64,000 bases of DNA from contig NC_134400.1 in assembly GCF_050003625.1 (NCBI RefSeq), positions 65,585,011 to 65,649,010 of the forward strand, written 5' to 3'. The notes beneath the pieces were generated by a model, which was given only the letters and a program-made list of their open reading frames with translations, did no database searches and was not told where the DNA came from. Shown one piece after another: positions 9,506 through 19,362 of the stretch; position 1 is the stretch's first letter, and every line of letters begins with the position of its first letter. Source of the DNA: Haematobia irritans (Eukaryota > Arthropoda > Insecta > Diptera > Muscidae). The position numbers were made by a program, and so were the translations under genes.

Positions 9506-11179
9506 GTGGTTACAGACCATCGACCTTTAGTTTCTTTGTTTACTCACAAGAACCCCAGTTCTAAATTGACTCGAATTAGACTAGAACTATCAGATTATGA
9601 TTTTGAAATTGTTTATAAAAAAGGAACAAATTATACAAATGCAGATGCATTATCGCGTATAAAGATAGACTCCGATACATTGAGATCGATGATACCTCAA
9701 GAAATAGATGAGAAAGTTAAAAAATCGCTGGTGATAACTCGAGGGATGAAAAGAAAAATGTGCACAGATAAAGAGGACAGGAAGGAAGAGATGTCTTCCC
9801 ATAATGAGTCTGATCAACTCAAAGTTTGGGAATGTACATCTATTAAAGATATTAAACTCGCGAGAAAATTGAGATTTATTATAGACAGGTCGACTAAGAA
9901 ATTGAATATTGATTATGATCATTCTGTGAACGAATCGCGCGTAAGATGTAGTGATAATCCCTATTACTTAGGTAATCTTTGGGAGAAGCTACCATCTGAG
10001 TTAAGCAGAATGAATATTAAAACTTTCGCACTAGATAAAGGTGACGAAATATTTAAAATAATAACGCTAGCGAAATTTAAAGAAAAAATGAATAATTATT
10101 TGAAGAATTATGACGTCAATATCTTGTTATATGAAAAACCTCGAGAAATAAAAAGTAATCCGGAACAATTAGAACTAATTAAATTATATCACGATACACC
10201 ATGCGGAGGTCATTTTGGAGTCAGAAAAACAATTTTAAAACTAAAACAAAAATATGTATGGAAGAATATGTCTAAAATGGTAAAAAAATATGTGTCAACT
10301 TGTGACTTATGCCAAAGAAACAAGCAAATAAAACACACAAAAGAACCGTTAATGAAAACGGACACACCAACAGACAGTTTCAGTGTAGTTGTCATTGACA
10401 CAGTAGGCCCCTTACGCCCCTCAAACAATTATCGTTACATATTGACAATGCAATGTGAATTGACCAAGTATGTCATAGCCGTTCCTATGGAGACTAAAGA
10501 AGCCAAGTCGATAGCAAAATGTTTGAATGAAAACCTAATTTTACAATATGGGTTATTCAAAACTTTGAAATCCGATAGAGGCACCGAATTCGTGAACGAT
10601 TTGATGAATGAAATGTGCAATCTATTACGGATTGAACAAAGATTTTCTACACCATATCACCACGAAACTTTGGGAACAGTCGAAAGAAACCATAGAGTTC
10701 TAAATGAATACTTTTTGTCTTTTGTAAATGACGATAATTGGAATGAGTGGATACCATATTATGCATTCGCATATAATACAACACCACATGTTGATACAGG
10801 GTATTCACCATTCGAACTAATTTTTGGTAAATTACCGACAATACCAGGGGAAAACATAATGAACGCCGAAAAAGTCTATGACTTAGATAACTACGCAAAT
10901 GAGCTGAAATTAAGACTAAAAATCTCTATTGAAAATGCCACGAAACTAGTAGAACAAGTAAAACTTAAGAGAAGCCAGAACTCTTTGATAAATACAAATA
11001 GGATAGACCTTAGAATAGGTGATTTAGTTTTAGTAAAAAGGGAAAATAGAAGAAAAAATCAGCCACCTTACCATGGTCCCTATAGAATATCAAATATAGA
11101 TAACTTAAATGTAACATTACAAATAGACAATAAACAAAAAACTGTACACAAAAATTTATTAAAAAAATACCAAATTTAA
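9506..11179 (+). CDS. pol: G2 RNase H end, linker and full integrase
   Basis: The open frame is 557 residues. Residues 1-52 are the end of RNase H (TDHRPLVSLF, NADALSRI). A linker follows. The HHCC finger lies at about 228-270 (YHDTPCGGH, CDLC). The DD35E catalytic core has D298 (VIDTVGPL), D357 (KSDRGTEF) and E393 (TVERNHR), with the standard 35 residues between the last two. A GPY/F-type motif (PPYHGPYRISNI) lies near the C-terminus. The start is inside the pol polyprotein, so independent translation is uncertain. The integrase itself shows no break, in contrast to the ruined region upstream. Confidence 0.9.
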   Translation: MVTDHRPLVSLFTHKNPSSKLTRIRLELSDYDFEIVYKKGTNYTNADALSRIKIDSDTLRSMIPQEIDEKVKKSLVITRGMKRKMCTDKEDRKEEMSSHNESDQLKVWECTSIKDIKLARKLRFIIDRSTKKLNIDYDHSVNESRVRCSDNPYYLGNLWEKLPSELSRMNIKTFALDKGDEIFKIITLAKFKEKMNNYLKNYDVNILLYEKPREIKSNPEQLELIKLYHDTPCGGHFGVRKTILKLKQKYVWKNMSKMVKKYVSTCDLCQRNKQIKHTKEPLMKTDTPTDSFSVVVIDTVGPLRPSNNYRYILTMQCELTKYVIAVPMETKEAKSIAKCLNENLILQYGLFKTLKSDRGTEFVNDLMNEMCNLLRIEQRFSTPYHHETLGTVERNHRVLNEYFLSFVNDDNWNEWIPYYAFAYNTTPHVDTGYSPFELIFGKLPTIPGENIMNAEKVYDLDNYANELKLRLKISIENATKLVEQVKLKRSQNSLINTNRIDLRIGDLVLVKRENRRKNQPPYHGPYRISNIDNLNVTLQIDNKQKTVHKNLLKKYQI

Positions 11180-11400
11180 TCATTGTATTTCTAATATGTA
11201 CGTATTCTAAAACAAAAAAATACATGTTTATATTTATCAACTAGCTAACCACTTATATCTAATATCACATATCAAAGAAAACTCTGTAAAGCAAAACACA
11301 AATTTGTAAACAAACCACTACAATATAACACAATAAATATCATATTACAAAAATGTACCCAATTTGTTCTATGAAACAACCAAATTGTGTACATTTCTCT

Positions 11401-11412
11401 TAAGGGCGAGGG
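11401..11412 (+). promoter_or_regulatory. G2 polypurine tract
   Basis: TAAGGGCGAGGG lies directly before the 3' LTR. G1 has the equivalent AGGGTGAGGG at 18021-18030. It is the plus-strand primer of an LTR retrotransposon. Confidence 0.75.
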
Positions 11413-12236
11413 TGTAGTGTGACCAAACGCACTCTCCACTTCTTCCCCCTTATTCTTCACTTACACATGCATTCCCATTAACGTACAGTACTCTATTTTT
11501 GATCCACTTGCATTCTCGGTGCATTCATATTTTGTTTTTGTTGACGCAGGTCAGTCACACACTTGGTAGTGACTGAGTTGAATGCACTCAGTGGAGTTCC
11601 AATTAGATGTTGGTGGCATGTGACACTTTTCATTGGTTTAGAGTTTCCAGTTGGGATTGCATACATTGTTTTGTAAGTAGACCAACTGCATGAACTCAGA
11701 ATTGAGTCAAATGACCACCAATAGGAATTAAGAAAGGCCTGCATCTCAAAGAAAGTAAAAGTATTGGTAAAATGTAGATCAATTCTTCATAGAAATATAT
11801 GCATGTATAAGTGAGCTCCATAGTTCTATACTCCATTTATTGAAATAGTATTAGTACATTTTTCACTCAATAGTCTATAATTCTAAGTTCCAAATTTTGT
11901 ATAAATTCATTACATTTTCGAAAATAAAATCAGAAAGATATTACACAGAGCCTAAACAACTGGCTTTTTATTTTTCTCTGAGTTGAAGTGGCACTGTAGA
12001 GTGCCTGCAACAAAAATTAGCTGGTCTAGTGGCGCTCTTAAGCGCCGGCCAAAAATCGGGCAGGTAGAGATAGGATCTTCTCCTTGTAATCCTTAAAATT
12101 TGTTTCTGAGTGGACACTTGCCTGTACTTCACGGCAAGCATCCTTTATTTTGTCCTTTTGGAGAACGCTTGCCAATTTTGTTTGCAAGTATCGTTTTGTC
12201 TGGTGACCGTTTGCCTACCACACGGCAAACATTACA
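11413..12236 (+). repeat. 3' LTR of G2
   Basis: This 824 bp repeat matches the 5' LTR almost perfectly. It is followed by CTGC (12237-12240), the duplicated target, after which BEL1 RT sequence resumes. Confidence 0.95.
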
Positions 12237-12240
12237 CTGC

Positions 12241-12566
12241 GCATTCCACCTAATGCCCAACGGTTTCGAACTACTGGCCTCAACAAATGCCAGTAATTTG
12301 GCGTCAACCAAATGGTCAGCCGGAAGCGATTCCAAAATGGCTAGCTCATTAGAAGTCCACTTCCTCAGTTCGAACTTTGCCGATGATAATACCCTAATCA
12401 ATTGATCCCTAGATTCAACAGCAGTATCCACGTCATGGTACCCTGTCAAAACATCATCCACGTACATGCACCTTCGTAGAATATGTGCCGCGTGGGGATA
12501 TTCATCTTCGGAGTCATCGGCCAATTGCAATAACGTCCGTATGGCTAAATAGGGAGCACAATTCAC
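12241..12566 (-). pseudogene. pol: BEL1 RT, catalytic YVDD segment
   Basis: The frame carries NCAPYLAIRTLLQLA, then YVDDVLTGYHDVDTA with the catalytic YVDD, then PLGIRWNAQ, the usual BEL RT order. It is cut by G2 at the CTGC target. It lies in a different frame from the preceding RT piece (12757-12563), with a break at 12563-12566. Confidence 0.9.
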
Positions 12567-12757
12567 ACGGTCTGCAGCTCATAGTCTTGTACATATTTTT
12601 GTGGGGTGTCCCTAAAGACAATTCGCTGCAGAGAAGTATGGGCCGAATTTACCCTAATTTGGCGGTACATCTGTGTGATGTCGCAATTAAAAACGTATTT
12701 GAAAAATCTCCACCTCAAAATCAAATACACCAATTCCAATTGTAATGTGGGTCCCAC
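12563..12757 (-). pseudogene. pol: BEL1 RT, fingers/palm segment
   Basis: The fragment holds YLILRWRFFKYVF, DITQMYRQIRV and QRIVFRD, typical of BEL RT just ahead of the NCAP block. BEL2 has the equivalent QMYRQI-type block at 27680. The frame breaks at both ends, on one side because of the 133 bp tandem duplication. Confidence 0.85.
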
Positions 12758-12963
12758 ATAAAGAATGTCGTTCAGACTTTTACCATTTGAGGTCTTATGC
12801 GAAGCATTAAAGACAACTCGAAGTTTGGAAGTTGAAAAATCTCCACCTCAAAATCAAATACACCAATTCCAATTGTAATGTGGGTCCCACATAAAGAATG
12901 TCGTTCAGACTTTTACCATTTGAGGTCTTATGCGAAGCATTAAAGACAACTCGAAGTTTGGAC
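12698..12963. repeat. 133 bp tandem duplication inside BEL1 RT
   Basis: The block from TTGAAAAATCTCCACCTC to ACTCGAAGTTTGGA occurs twice at an offset of 133 bp (copies about 12698-12830 and 12831-12963). A short extra piece, GACAACTCGAAGTTTGG, follows. The offset is not a multiple of three, so it destroys the RT frame. Confidence 0.85.
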
Positions 12964-13536
12964 GACAACTCGAAGTTTGGTCTGAAGGAGAAGTCGACGA
13001 CACTGGTCTCATATGTTGCAAGTCCAAATACTCTTTAATCACCCCGTCATAAATTAATTTTGTTTCAGGCTTTCGTAACAGCGAAGCCTCACCACGAATA
13101 AACTGCTTCATACAACTTGTCCGCGAATGTCCAAGCAAGACTTGTCCCTGTAATTCGGGTTTTATCGGAAGAGTCACTACATATCTTCCATCGGAATCCC
13201 TATATGTGGTATTCTTAAAATTTTCTTCACAAAATTTATCTGCGGAGAACAAATTGCCCGTCTTGGTAAGTCCTCTAATTCCCAAAACCGAAGAAGAGTC
13301 TTGTCAAGACCATCTTCTTCCATAAATTCAACAGTCGTTGAAAAAACCGTCACATTAGAAGTGGGAATTGAACCAGTAATGAGCCAGCCGAAGACTGTCT
13401 GTTGAGCAATCAACGACCCTAAAATACCAGACCGAACCCCCTGTAATATAATTCTGGGATACACGTCTGCCCCCAACAATAGATCAACCGGACGACTATC
13501 GAACAGATTAGTATCAGCTAAACGTAAATTTGGCAA
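12905..13536 (-). pseudogene. pol: BEL1 protease C-terminal half and linker to RT
   Basis: Two overlapping frames cover this region. The first (13536-13177) has LRLADTNLF, DLLLGADVYPRI and TVFGWLITG, the C-terminal half of the BEL protease. The second (13285-12905) has YRDSDGRYVVTLPIK and the linker typical before BEL RT. A frameshift falls between 13177 and 13285, and another separates this from the gag-protease frame at 13518-13536. Confidence 0.8.
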
Positions 13537-15182
13537 TCGTCACATATAATTCCGACGTCGCACGTCTTCAATATCGTTATCGAAATCCTAAGCAACTTTT
13601 GCATTTTTTCGGTAATAAAGGAGGCTTCCGATGCTGGGTCAATAAGAGCCCGAGCTGGGTACGTCATACCCTGATGAACGATGTTCACCATAGCCGTCCC
13701 TAATAGTACCGACCTGTTCTGGGGAACATGAAACACTTGCCTGGCCGAAGTACCAGACACGATTCCAGACGAAGTGGAAGGCTGCGGGTCAATCAAACCG
13801 CTAGAATCCGTAGGACGAGCGGCCGAAACCGTCGAAGACGTAGTCGCCACATTCGTAGAATGGGAAGAATCGCGATGAAGCAAAGTATGATGCCTTCCTT
13901 GACACTTCTCACAACTGCGAGATGTAGCACAGTTGTTAACGTCATGTCTACGAGATAGACAATTGAAACAACAGCGGTACCGTTTCACAGCAGTCAACCG
14001 ATCATTCACAGAAAGATTCCTAAATCTCGGACAAACACGAAGATGATGGCTTTGTCGTGGACAAAGAACACACATCTTATCGACGGAATCTCTAGAAGAA
14101 TGAGAAGTGTATTGCGAATTACGCGACCTAGATGGCGAAGATTTCGGAGCTGCATTCGTAAAATGCGTTCGCAGTTTCCTGCCATCAGTATTCTTCGAAG
14201 CATCGATACCCTTCGAATCGCGGAGACACGTGAGTGTCTGAATCCTTTCCGTAAGAAAACGATCCATGTCCACCCAAGACGACAACGCAGACTTATCACT
14301 TATACCCTGTTCCCACAAAGTAACACTAATCTTCGGTAGACGTTGCACACACAAATATATCAAAATCGGATCCCAATCGTTCGTAGGAACGTTATTCACA
14401 GCCATCGCCGAAATACATGCATTTATACCACGCTGCAAGTTCTTCAACCCAGAACTTGTCTCGGTGTCTAAGACCGGAAGGTCAAAAAGAAGCTTCAACT
14501 GATTGCTGACTAAAATTCTCAAGTTGTCATAAGTTTCCTTTAACGTCCTCCAAACTAACTCGAAACTCCTATCAGTGAGAGGAAATCTTCTTACTACTTC
14601 ACGGGCGTCGCCACTAGTCTTTTTGAGCAAATGACACAAGCGCTCAATATCACTCAGACGGGAATTTTTTACATAAACAGCAGTAAACAAATCCCTAAAT
14701 GTTGGCCAAGACTGAATGTCACCATCGAAAACCTCAATATCGCATGGTGGTAAAGCCAAACTATGGACCGCACCATGGTCAACACCTAACAAAAGAGAAT
14801 TTCCCGATATATCCACATTACCAGAACGAGCAGAAATATCCGCCACATCGGCCTGCTGTATAGGAGTTGACGCCCTATGAACGGCTTTCAGACCGTCTAT
14901 TTTCCTTTCGATAGAGGAAACAATACGAATATAGGCATCATAAGTTGCCTCATACTTGCCGTCAGCAGATTCTACCTTTCCCTTATCTGAATCCTCCTGA
15001 AGATCGTCTAAACACTCCTCATACCTCTCTTTCACTTTCTCCCAGAGTGATTTCGCCTCTTCGACCTGAGCCCTTAGAGAATAAACATCTAAATTCTCCT
15101 CCTTCAAAGAGCTAACCCGTGTCCCAAACTTCACAACCGCATCAGCGGCTCTAATGAATCGCGCGAATGTATTAACTGGCAT
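13518..15182 (-). CDS. gag: BEL1 Gag and protease N-terminal half
   Basis: The frame is open for 554 residues from ATG at 15182. The first 150 residues are helical and charged (SLKEENLDVYSLRAQVEEAK). They are followed by the BEL Gag core (LPPCDIEVFDGDIQSWPTFRD, LCHLLKKTSGDAREVVRRFP). Three zinc knuckles follow (CVLCPRQSHHLRVC, CFNCLSRRHDVNNC, CEKCQGRHHTLLH). The retropepsin begins near residue 500 with YPARALIDPASEASFI, in which the catalytic D sits in an ALIDP loop. The frame ends early by frameshift before the protease C-terminal half. Gag packages element RNA in cytoplasmic particles. The length is normal for BEL Gag plus the protease start. Confidence 0.9.
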   Translation of the reverse strand: MPVNTFARFIRAADAVVKFGTRVSSLKEENLDVYSLRAQVEEAKSLWEKVKERYEECLDDLQEDSDKGKVESADGKYEATYDAYIRIVSSIERKIDGLKAVHRASTPIQQADVADISARSGNVDISGNSLLLGVDHGAVHSLALPPCDIEVFDGDIQSWPTFRDLFTAVYVKNSRLSDIERLCHLLKKTSGDAREVVRRFPLTDRSFELVWRTLKETYDNLRILVSNQLKLLFDLPVLDTETSSGLKNLQRGINACISAMAVNNVPTNDWDPILIYLCVQRLPKISVTLWEQGISDKSALSSWVDMDRFLTERIQTLTCLRDSKGIDASKNTDGRKLRTHFTNAAPKSSPSRSRNSQYTSHSSRDSVDKMCVLCPRQSHHLRVCPRFRNLSVNDRLTAVKRYRCCFNCLSRRHDVNNCATSRSCEKCQGRHHTLLHRDSSHSTNVATTSSTVSAARPTDSSGLIDPQPSTSSGIVSGTSARQVFHVPQNRSVLLGTAMVNIVHQGMTYPARALIDPASEASFITEKMQKLLRISITILKTCDVGIICDDCQIYV

Positions 15183-15446
15183 ATTGAAAATAATTTAGCG
15201 TCACAAAAATTCACAAAAACTCGTAAAGTATGTGAACACGCACTTATCGACAGCGAAAACTGGCCGAAATATCAATGAATTTTTGTTTTGTACTAATTAA
15301 AACCAAATTGAATAAGAAAATAAATTCAAGTTTGGTTCATTTTTTCGCTCACGATGAAAATTATAGCGTCTTGAAATCAGCCGTAGTCAAAATGACGAAG
15401 GATGACGTTAATGTACAAAAAAAAAGGATGACTGTCCAGGGTTAAA
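15183..15446. other. BEL1 5' leader, LTR not recognised
   Basis: This stretch lies upstream of the BEL1 gag start on the minus strand. I see no primer binding site and no match to the presumed 3' LTR at 3600-3759, so the 5' LTR is probably deleted or strongly diverged. Confidence 0.45.
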
Positions 15447-15960
15447 AGAAAGTCAAAGAATCCTTACCAATTCACTATTAAATTACAAGCAAAGCAGTAC
15501 TAAAAATTTGTCCAAATTTTTATGGGGTTATTCTGAAATTAAATATTTGTTTTTTACATTAAAAATATTACATTGGTTTTAAAAAAAATTGTTTAAAGAA
15601 ATACTAAAATAAGGTATTAAAAACCTGTAGTTTTGACGATAAAAATGTAAATATTCTAGTTGAAAAAAAGCCAATTTGTAAAAAAAAACTTACCAATTCT
15701 CTATTTTTTAAATTTGTTCGAATCCATCTGGAGTTGCTCTGAAATTAAATATTGCTTTTACAACAAAGAAAAACATTAAACTGGTTTCCAAAAAAAATTA
15801 ATTAACATATAATAATATACATAAAAAATATTCTTTTTAAAAGAAAGCCATATTAAAAAAACACTTACCAATTTATGACTAAACTGTACGCTGAGATATA
15901 ACAAACATTTTCCAAATTCATCTGGAATTGAATATTAATTTTTTCATTGAATAATGACAA
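15447..15960. repeat. three degenerate ~190 bp repeat units
   Basis: Units start near 15447, 15661 and 15840. They share GAAAGCC, CTTACCAATT, a CTGGAGTTGCTCTGAAATTA-like block and an ATATTCT end. The spacing is about 214 and 179 bp. A fourth unit is at 3344 on the other side of BEL1. Confidence 0.65.
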
Positions 15961-16983
15961 TTTCAATACACCTTCAATTTCAACATTTTTACTAAATATT
16001 CTTAATAACTTTTTACTAAACTACCGATAAAATATTAATAACTTTCATTTAAAAGGTTTAATAAACAAACACCAATATATGTCTCAAAAATCCAAAATAG
16101 TCCATGCCTTTATATTCCCTTGTTGCATACCTACTCAAAAGATGCAACAGCCCACGCCAACGCCAACTATACAACTGAAGCATGCCAAACAAAACCAAGC
16201 AAAGCCAAAACATTCCTACAACAACAAAAACACATGTGCCTTTATTGAAAACAACACCTCATCCAGCCAAAAACCATCAACGAATAACAAACACACGCAC
16301 ACACAAACCACTAAATGAACAAAAATAAAAACAACCCCACGCTCATGTATACACAACAAAACTCAAGTAACATCATCTTTACATTAATCACATTCCACTA
16401 TTCCGATAAAGATCTCTGTACTGTGCATTAGTTCATCGCATCTGCTGACAATTTACTCTAAGAATAATATTCGTAAAGGCACACCAGTTTATGAACGATG
16501 AAACGTTTAACTTAAAATTTGCAAAAATTTCATGAAATGTTATCTACCATTTTTGACGAAAATGTCTATAAATTTAATTACATATGAACTAAAAATATTT
16601 CATTGGGTAATTTTTTACCAACAATTATTGACTATAGGAATTGTCAGTAAGAAATTGCTATCCACTTTCAAGTTCATTTTTCGTAAAAGAATATTTTCTC
16701 ATACAAAAAAATCTTATAGTAAATTGCACTTATCATTTAGAAAGTACTTTACATTTCACAAGTAGTTTTATAACATGACAAACGAATTTTTAACTACCAG
16801 TTAAGAAAATTTTTAAGGAAATTTCCATCGTATTTTGTAGGCCATGAACTAAACGATTGCTACTTAGAATTTGTAAAATTTCCTTTCCAGTAGTTAATTT
16901 TCGTTGAAGATACGAAAAATGAACTAAAATTCTGGAAAATTCTTGTAATAAATTATTGTAAAAATCTTCTTAAATTTACGAGA
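15961..16983. other. noncoding backbone of the TIR element, right side
   Basis: The sequence is AT-rich. The frame at 16079-16318 is a low-complexity CA-rich stretch and the frame at 16532-16765 is simple AT-rich sequence; neither looks like a gene. Copies of ATGAACTAAA lie near 16583, 16846 and 16919. Confidence 0.5.
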
Positions 16984-16999
16984 CACTTTTTTTTCTGTG
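16984..16999 (-). repeat. right TIR of the TA-flanked element
   Basis: CACTTTTTTTTCTGTG is the inverted counterpart of 2530-2545 (14 of 16). It is followed by TA at 17000-17001 and then gypsy integrase sequence. Confidence 0.75.
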
Positions 17000-17001
17000 T
17001 A

Positions 17002-17930
17002 GACACATAAAAGAAACACTTACGATGACAGATACACCAGGAACAAGTTTTGAAACTGTATCAATAGATACGGTAGGTCCATTAAGGGTTTCCAATAACA
17101 ACAGGTACATATTAACCATACAATGTGAGCTAACAAAGTATGTCGTAGCGTATCCAATGGAGTCAAAAGACGCAAAAACCGTTGCGAAAACTCTAGTAGA
17201 GCAATTTATTTTAATTTATGGGAATTTTAAAATTCTAAAGTCAGATAAGGGTACAGAGTTTACGAATCAGCTAATGGCGGAAGTATGTCGTTTATTGGAT
17301 ATAAGGCAAGTATTTAGTGCTCCGTACCACCATGAGACATTGGGTTCAATAGAGAGAAATCATAGAGTTCTTAACGAATTTTTGTTAAATTTTACCAAAG
17401 ATGATGAATGGGACTCTTGGATACCATATTTTACGTTTGCCTATAATACCACACCACATGTTGATACTAATTATTCACCATATGAGCTAGTTTTTGGTAA
17501 GTTACCTTATTTACCGAACGATGAAATAAAAAAGGCTAATAAATGTTATAATATGGATGATTACGCCAATGAATTGAAACAGAGACTTAAATATTCTCTT
17601 GCTAAGTCAAAAGAATATTTAGTGAAACCAAAAATAACGAGAGTTCATAGTAACCAAGTTTCTAATCCACTTATTTTGAAAGAAGGCGATTTTGTACTTT
17701 TACGCCAGATGAATAGAAAAAAGAATCAATCACCGTATCTAGGCCCATATGAAATTGTAAATAGAGAGGGCGTAAATAGTTTTATAAATGTCGGTGGAAA
17801 AATAAAGAAATTCCATAATAATATGTTAAAACCATGGAATTATTTAACAATGAATTCAACCTATTTATATATTATGTATTCTTTAAAGAAATTTTCCACT
17901 ATGATGATAAAACAAATGAATTTTTTATAG
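17002..17930 (+). pseudogene. pol: gypsy G1 integrase catalytic core and C-terminus
   Basis: This is the second part of the integrase whose zinc finger ends at 2529. The open frame reaches upstream of the ATG at 17025 to the insertion border. It aligns with G2 from the KHTKE position onward. The DD35E residues are visible: D in SIDTVGPL, D in KSDKGTEF and E in GSIERNHR. A GPY-type motif (SPYLGPYEIV) lies near the end. The stop is at 17928-17930, about 100 bp before the 3' LTR. The core is intact, but separation from the zinc finger by 14.5 kb and upstream stops make the gene nonfunctional. Confidence 0.9.
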
Positions 17931-18020
17931 CAAAGAATTAAAATATAACTGAATTTAATAATTTAATATTTGTAAAAATAATTTTTTTCATATGAATATT
18001 CAAAAATTATTTTTTTTTAT

Positions 18021-18030
18021 AGGGTGAGGG
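18021..18030 (+). promoter_or_regulatory. G1 polypurine tract
   Basis: AGGGTGAGGG lies immediately before the G1 3' LTR and corresponds to the G2 tract at 11401-11412. Confidence 0.7.
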
Positions 18031-18468
18031 TGTAGTGTAAACGGTATTATATGTATGAATCAGCTGTTAAGTAGTTTGAGAATAATTGTATTTTTAATCA
18101 GCTGTTTAGTTATAAGTTTAGATCATATGTTATGTTTAAGGATTGTTTTTTATTTTTAAGGATAAATATGAAAAAAGAATTAGAAATTAGAAATACCGTT
18201 ATTTAGGTATAAAAAGATGACATTTTTCAATAAAGACACCATTCAAGTTCAGAAAGCCTAAACTGGCATTTCATTTCATTTAAAAGGACAAACTTGCTGT
18301 GGCACTGGATCTGTGCCTGCAAGAAAATAAACAAAACTTTTCTGCCCGTGGCGTTTTTAAGCGCCGGCAAACAATTAGGCAGGCACAATAAATGTAAAAA
18401 GCATAAATTTGTCAATTACCACACAGCTTCATCCACAACAACACAAAATTAAAACGACAAACATTACA
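18031..18468 (+). repeat. 3' LTR of G1
   Basis: The repeat begins TGTAGTGTAAACGG and ends ACAAACATTACA, the same terminal words as the G2 LTR but only 438 bp long. It has a TATA-like box (TATAAAAA, 18208-18215), an AATAAA at 18230, and two adjacent hairpins (18301-18317 and 18350-18365) equivalent to those of G2. No 5' LTR is in the window. Confidence 0.8.
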
Positions 18469-18533
18469 GGTGAGTCTTTTTGAAATAATTTTCTTATTTT
18501 GGTTCGTAATATATATTTGCCAAAGAACATACA

Positions 18534-18899
18534 AAAGGCCGGTATGCACCTCTAGCGAAATTTTCGGTAGCAAAAATTTATTTAAGTCTACAACAAAAAA
18601 ACAGGGCTGTGTACACAAATTTTAAACCAGCTAATCGCTTTTAAAAATTGTTAATAGATGTTCCAAATATTCCTCAAATAAATTGTTTATTATTTACAGA
18701 CCTTTTAAAACTTTTACGCACACAATGATTGTAATAAATTAAATGTTTGCTGCCAAAATATGCTTTTGATAACCCTGTTATTTTCATTAGAGGTGCGTAC
18801 CAGCTTACGAAATTGAACGCTACCGAAAATTTCGTTAGCATAAATAGCAATGCATTTCTTATGGGAATGAAATTTTTCGCTAGAGGTGCATACCGGCCT
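18534..18899. mobile_element. short TIR element (GGCCGGTATGCACC ends), copy 1
   Basis: The ends AGGCCGGTATGCACCTCTAG and CTAGAGGTGCATACCGGCCT are perfect inverted repeats around about 325 bp of AT-rich DNA. A second copy is at 32973-33330. It has no coding capacity, so it is a MITE. Confidence 0.8.
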
Positions 18900-19362
18900 A
18901 ACGGTAGGTACTATGTTTATTGGCACGAAAAAAGTCCCTAAATCATTCTTTCGCGTTGAAAAATGAGAGTGTTTTCGAAGATTTCGAAGGAAGAAAACAG
19001 CCATTTTGGAAATATTTCGCGTTTATTTATCCGAAATTTAATTGACAACATCGCCAAACGTCATAAAATTATTACACATGTATACGCAGCAGCTGATTAG
19101 ATTGTTTACACACACGCATTCATGATAATTGTTTTGAAAAGTTTTTTTCTACCAGTTTTTAAATTGTTTTGCAACCAAACCTCACACAGCACTGGACACT
19201 AATAATTGTTAAGAATAAAACGCCAGCCGCTCTACTCCTGGTGTCTTACCACATTCGGCAACAGCTTTAACGACATGTGGTACATTGTCATCTTCTTCAG
19301 CTTTTCCAAATGGATACCGTCAATTTGTAACGCCCATCTAACAAACATATAATTCCGGTGTT
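18900..19362. other. partial MITE and unassigned DNA
   Basis: GGTAGGTACTATGTTTATTG at 18904 begins a truncated MITE copy that recurs at 20550-20630. The rest up to 19362 shows nothing I can assign. Confidence 0.45.

Larger units (their letters stand above)
7434..12236 (+). mobile_element. complete but internally deleted Ty3/gypsy element G2
   Basis: Two 824 bp LTRs (7434-8257 and 11413-12236) differ at only two positions in my comparison and have TG...CA ends. The element is flanked by the 4 bp duplication CTGC (7430-7433 and 12237-12240). The internal region is only 3155 bp. It holds a short gag-like remnant, a decayed RNase H piece and a full integrase. Because the LTR pair is nearly identical, the last insertion was recent. 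The element must have moved using proteins from another copy, since it lacks an RT. Confidence 0.95.
3600..15200 (-). mobile_element. BEL/Pao retrotransposon BEL1 (interrupted by G2)
   Basis: On the minus strand the order is gag with zinc knuckles, protease, RT, then (after G2) the RT connection, RNase H and integrase, an extra zinc-knuckle/protease-like ORF, a purine tract and a presumed 3' LTR. YVDD and the BEL-type DUF5641 tail identify the family. The outer limits are estimates: I found no pair of matching LTRs, so the 5' LTR is probably lost. The copy is dead because of frameshifts and a 133 bp tandem duplication in the RT. Confidence 0.85.
2530..16999. mobile_element. TA-flanked TIR element (about 14.5 kb with nested BEL1 and G2)
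   Basis: Both ends lie next to TA (2528-2529 and 17000-17001). The outer 16 bp are inverted copies matching at 14 of 16 positions. Taking out everything between the two TA copies leaves the gypsy integrase frame continuous, which strongly supports this as one insertion. Most of the length is BEL1 with G2 inside; the remaining backbone is about 3 kb of AT-rich noncoding DNA. Recurrent ATGAACTAAA or its complement occurs near both ends (near 2566, 2650, 2672, 16583, 16846 and 16919). The TA target suggests the Tc1/mariner group, but no transposase was recognised, so it is probably nonautonomous. Confidence 0.7.

Noticed and set aside
13728..14502. Arginine-rich plus-strand frames opposite BEL1 gag
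   Set aside because: They are antisense shadows of the gag/zinc-knuckle region.
16079..16318. 79-codon frame rich in Q, T, N and H
   Set aside because: It is simple CA-rich sequence with no start context or homologous features.
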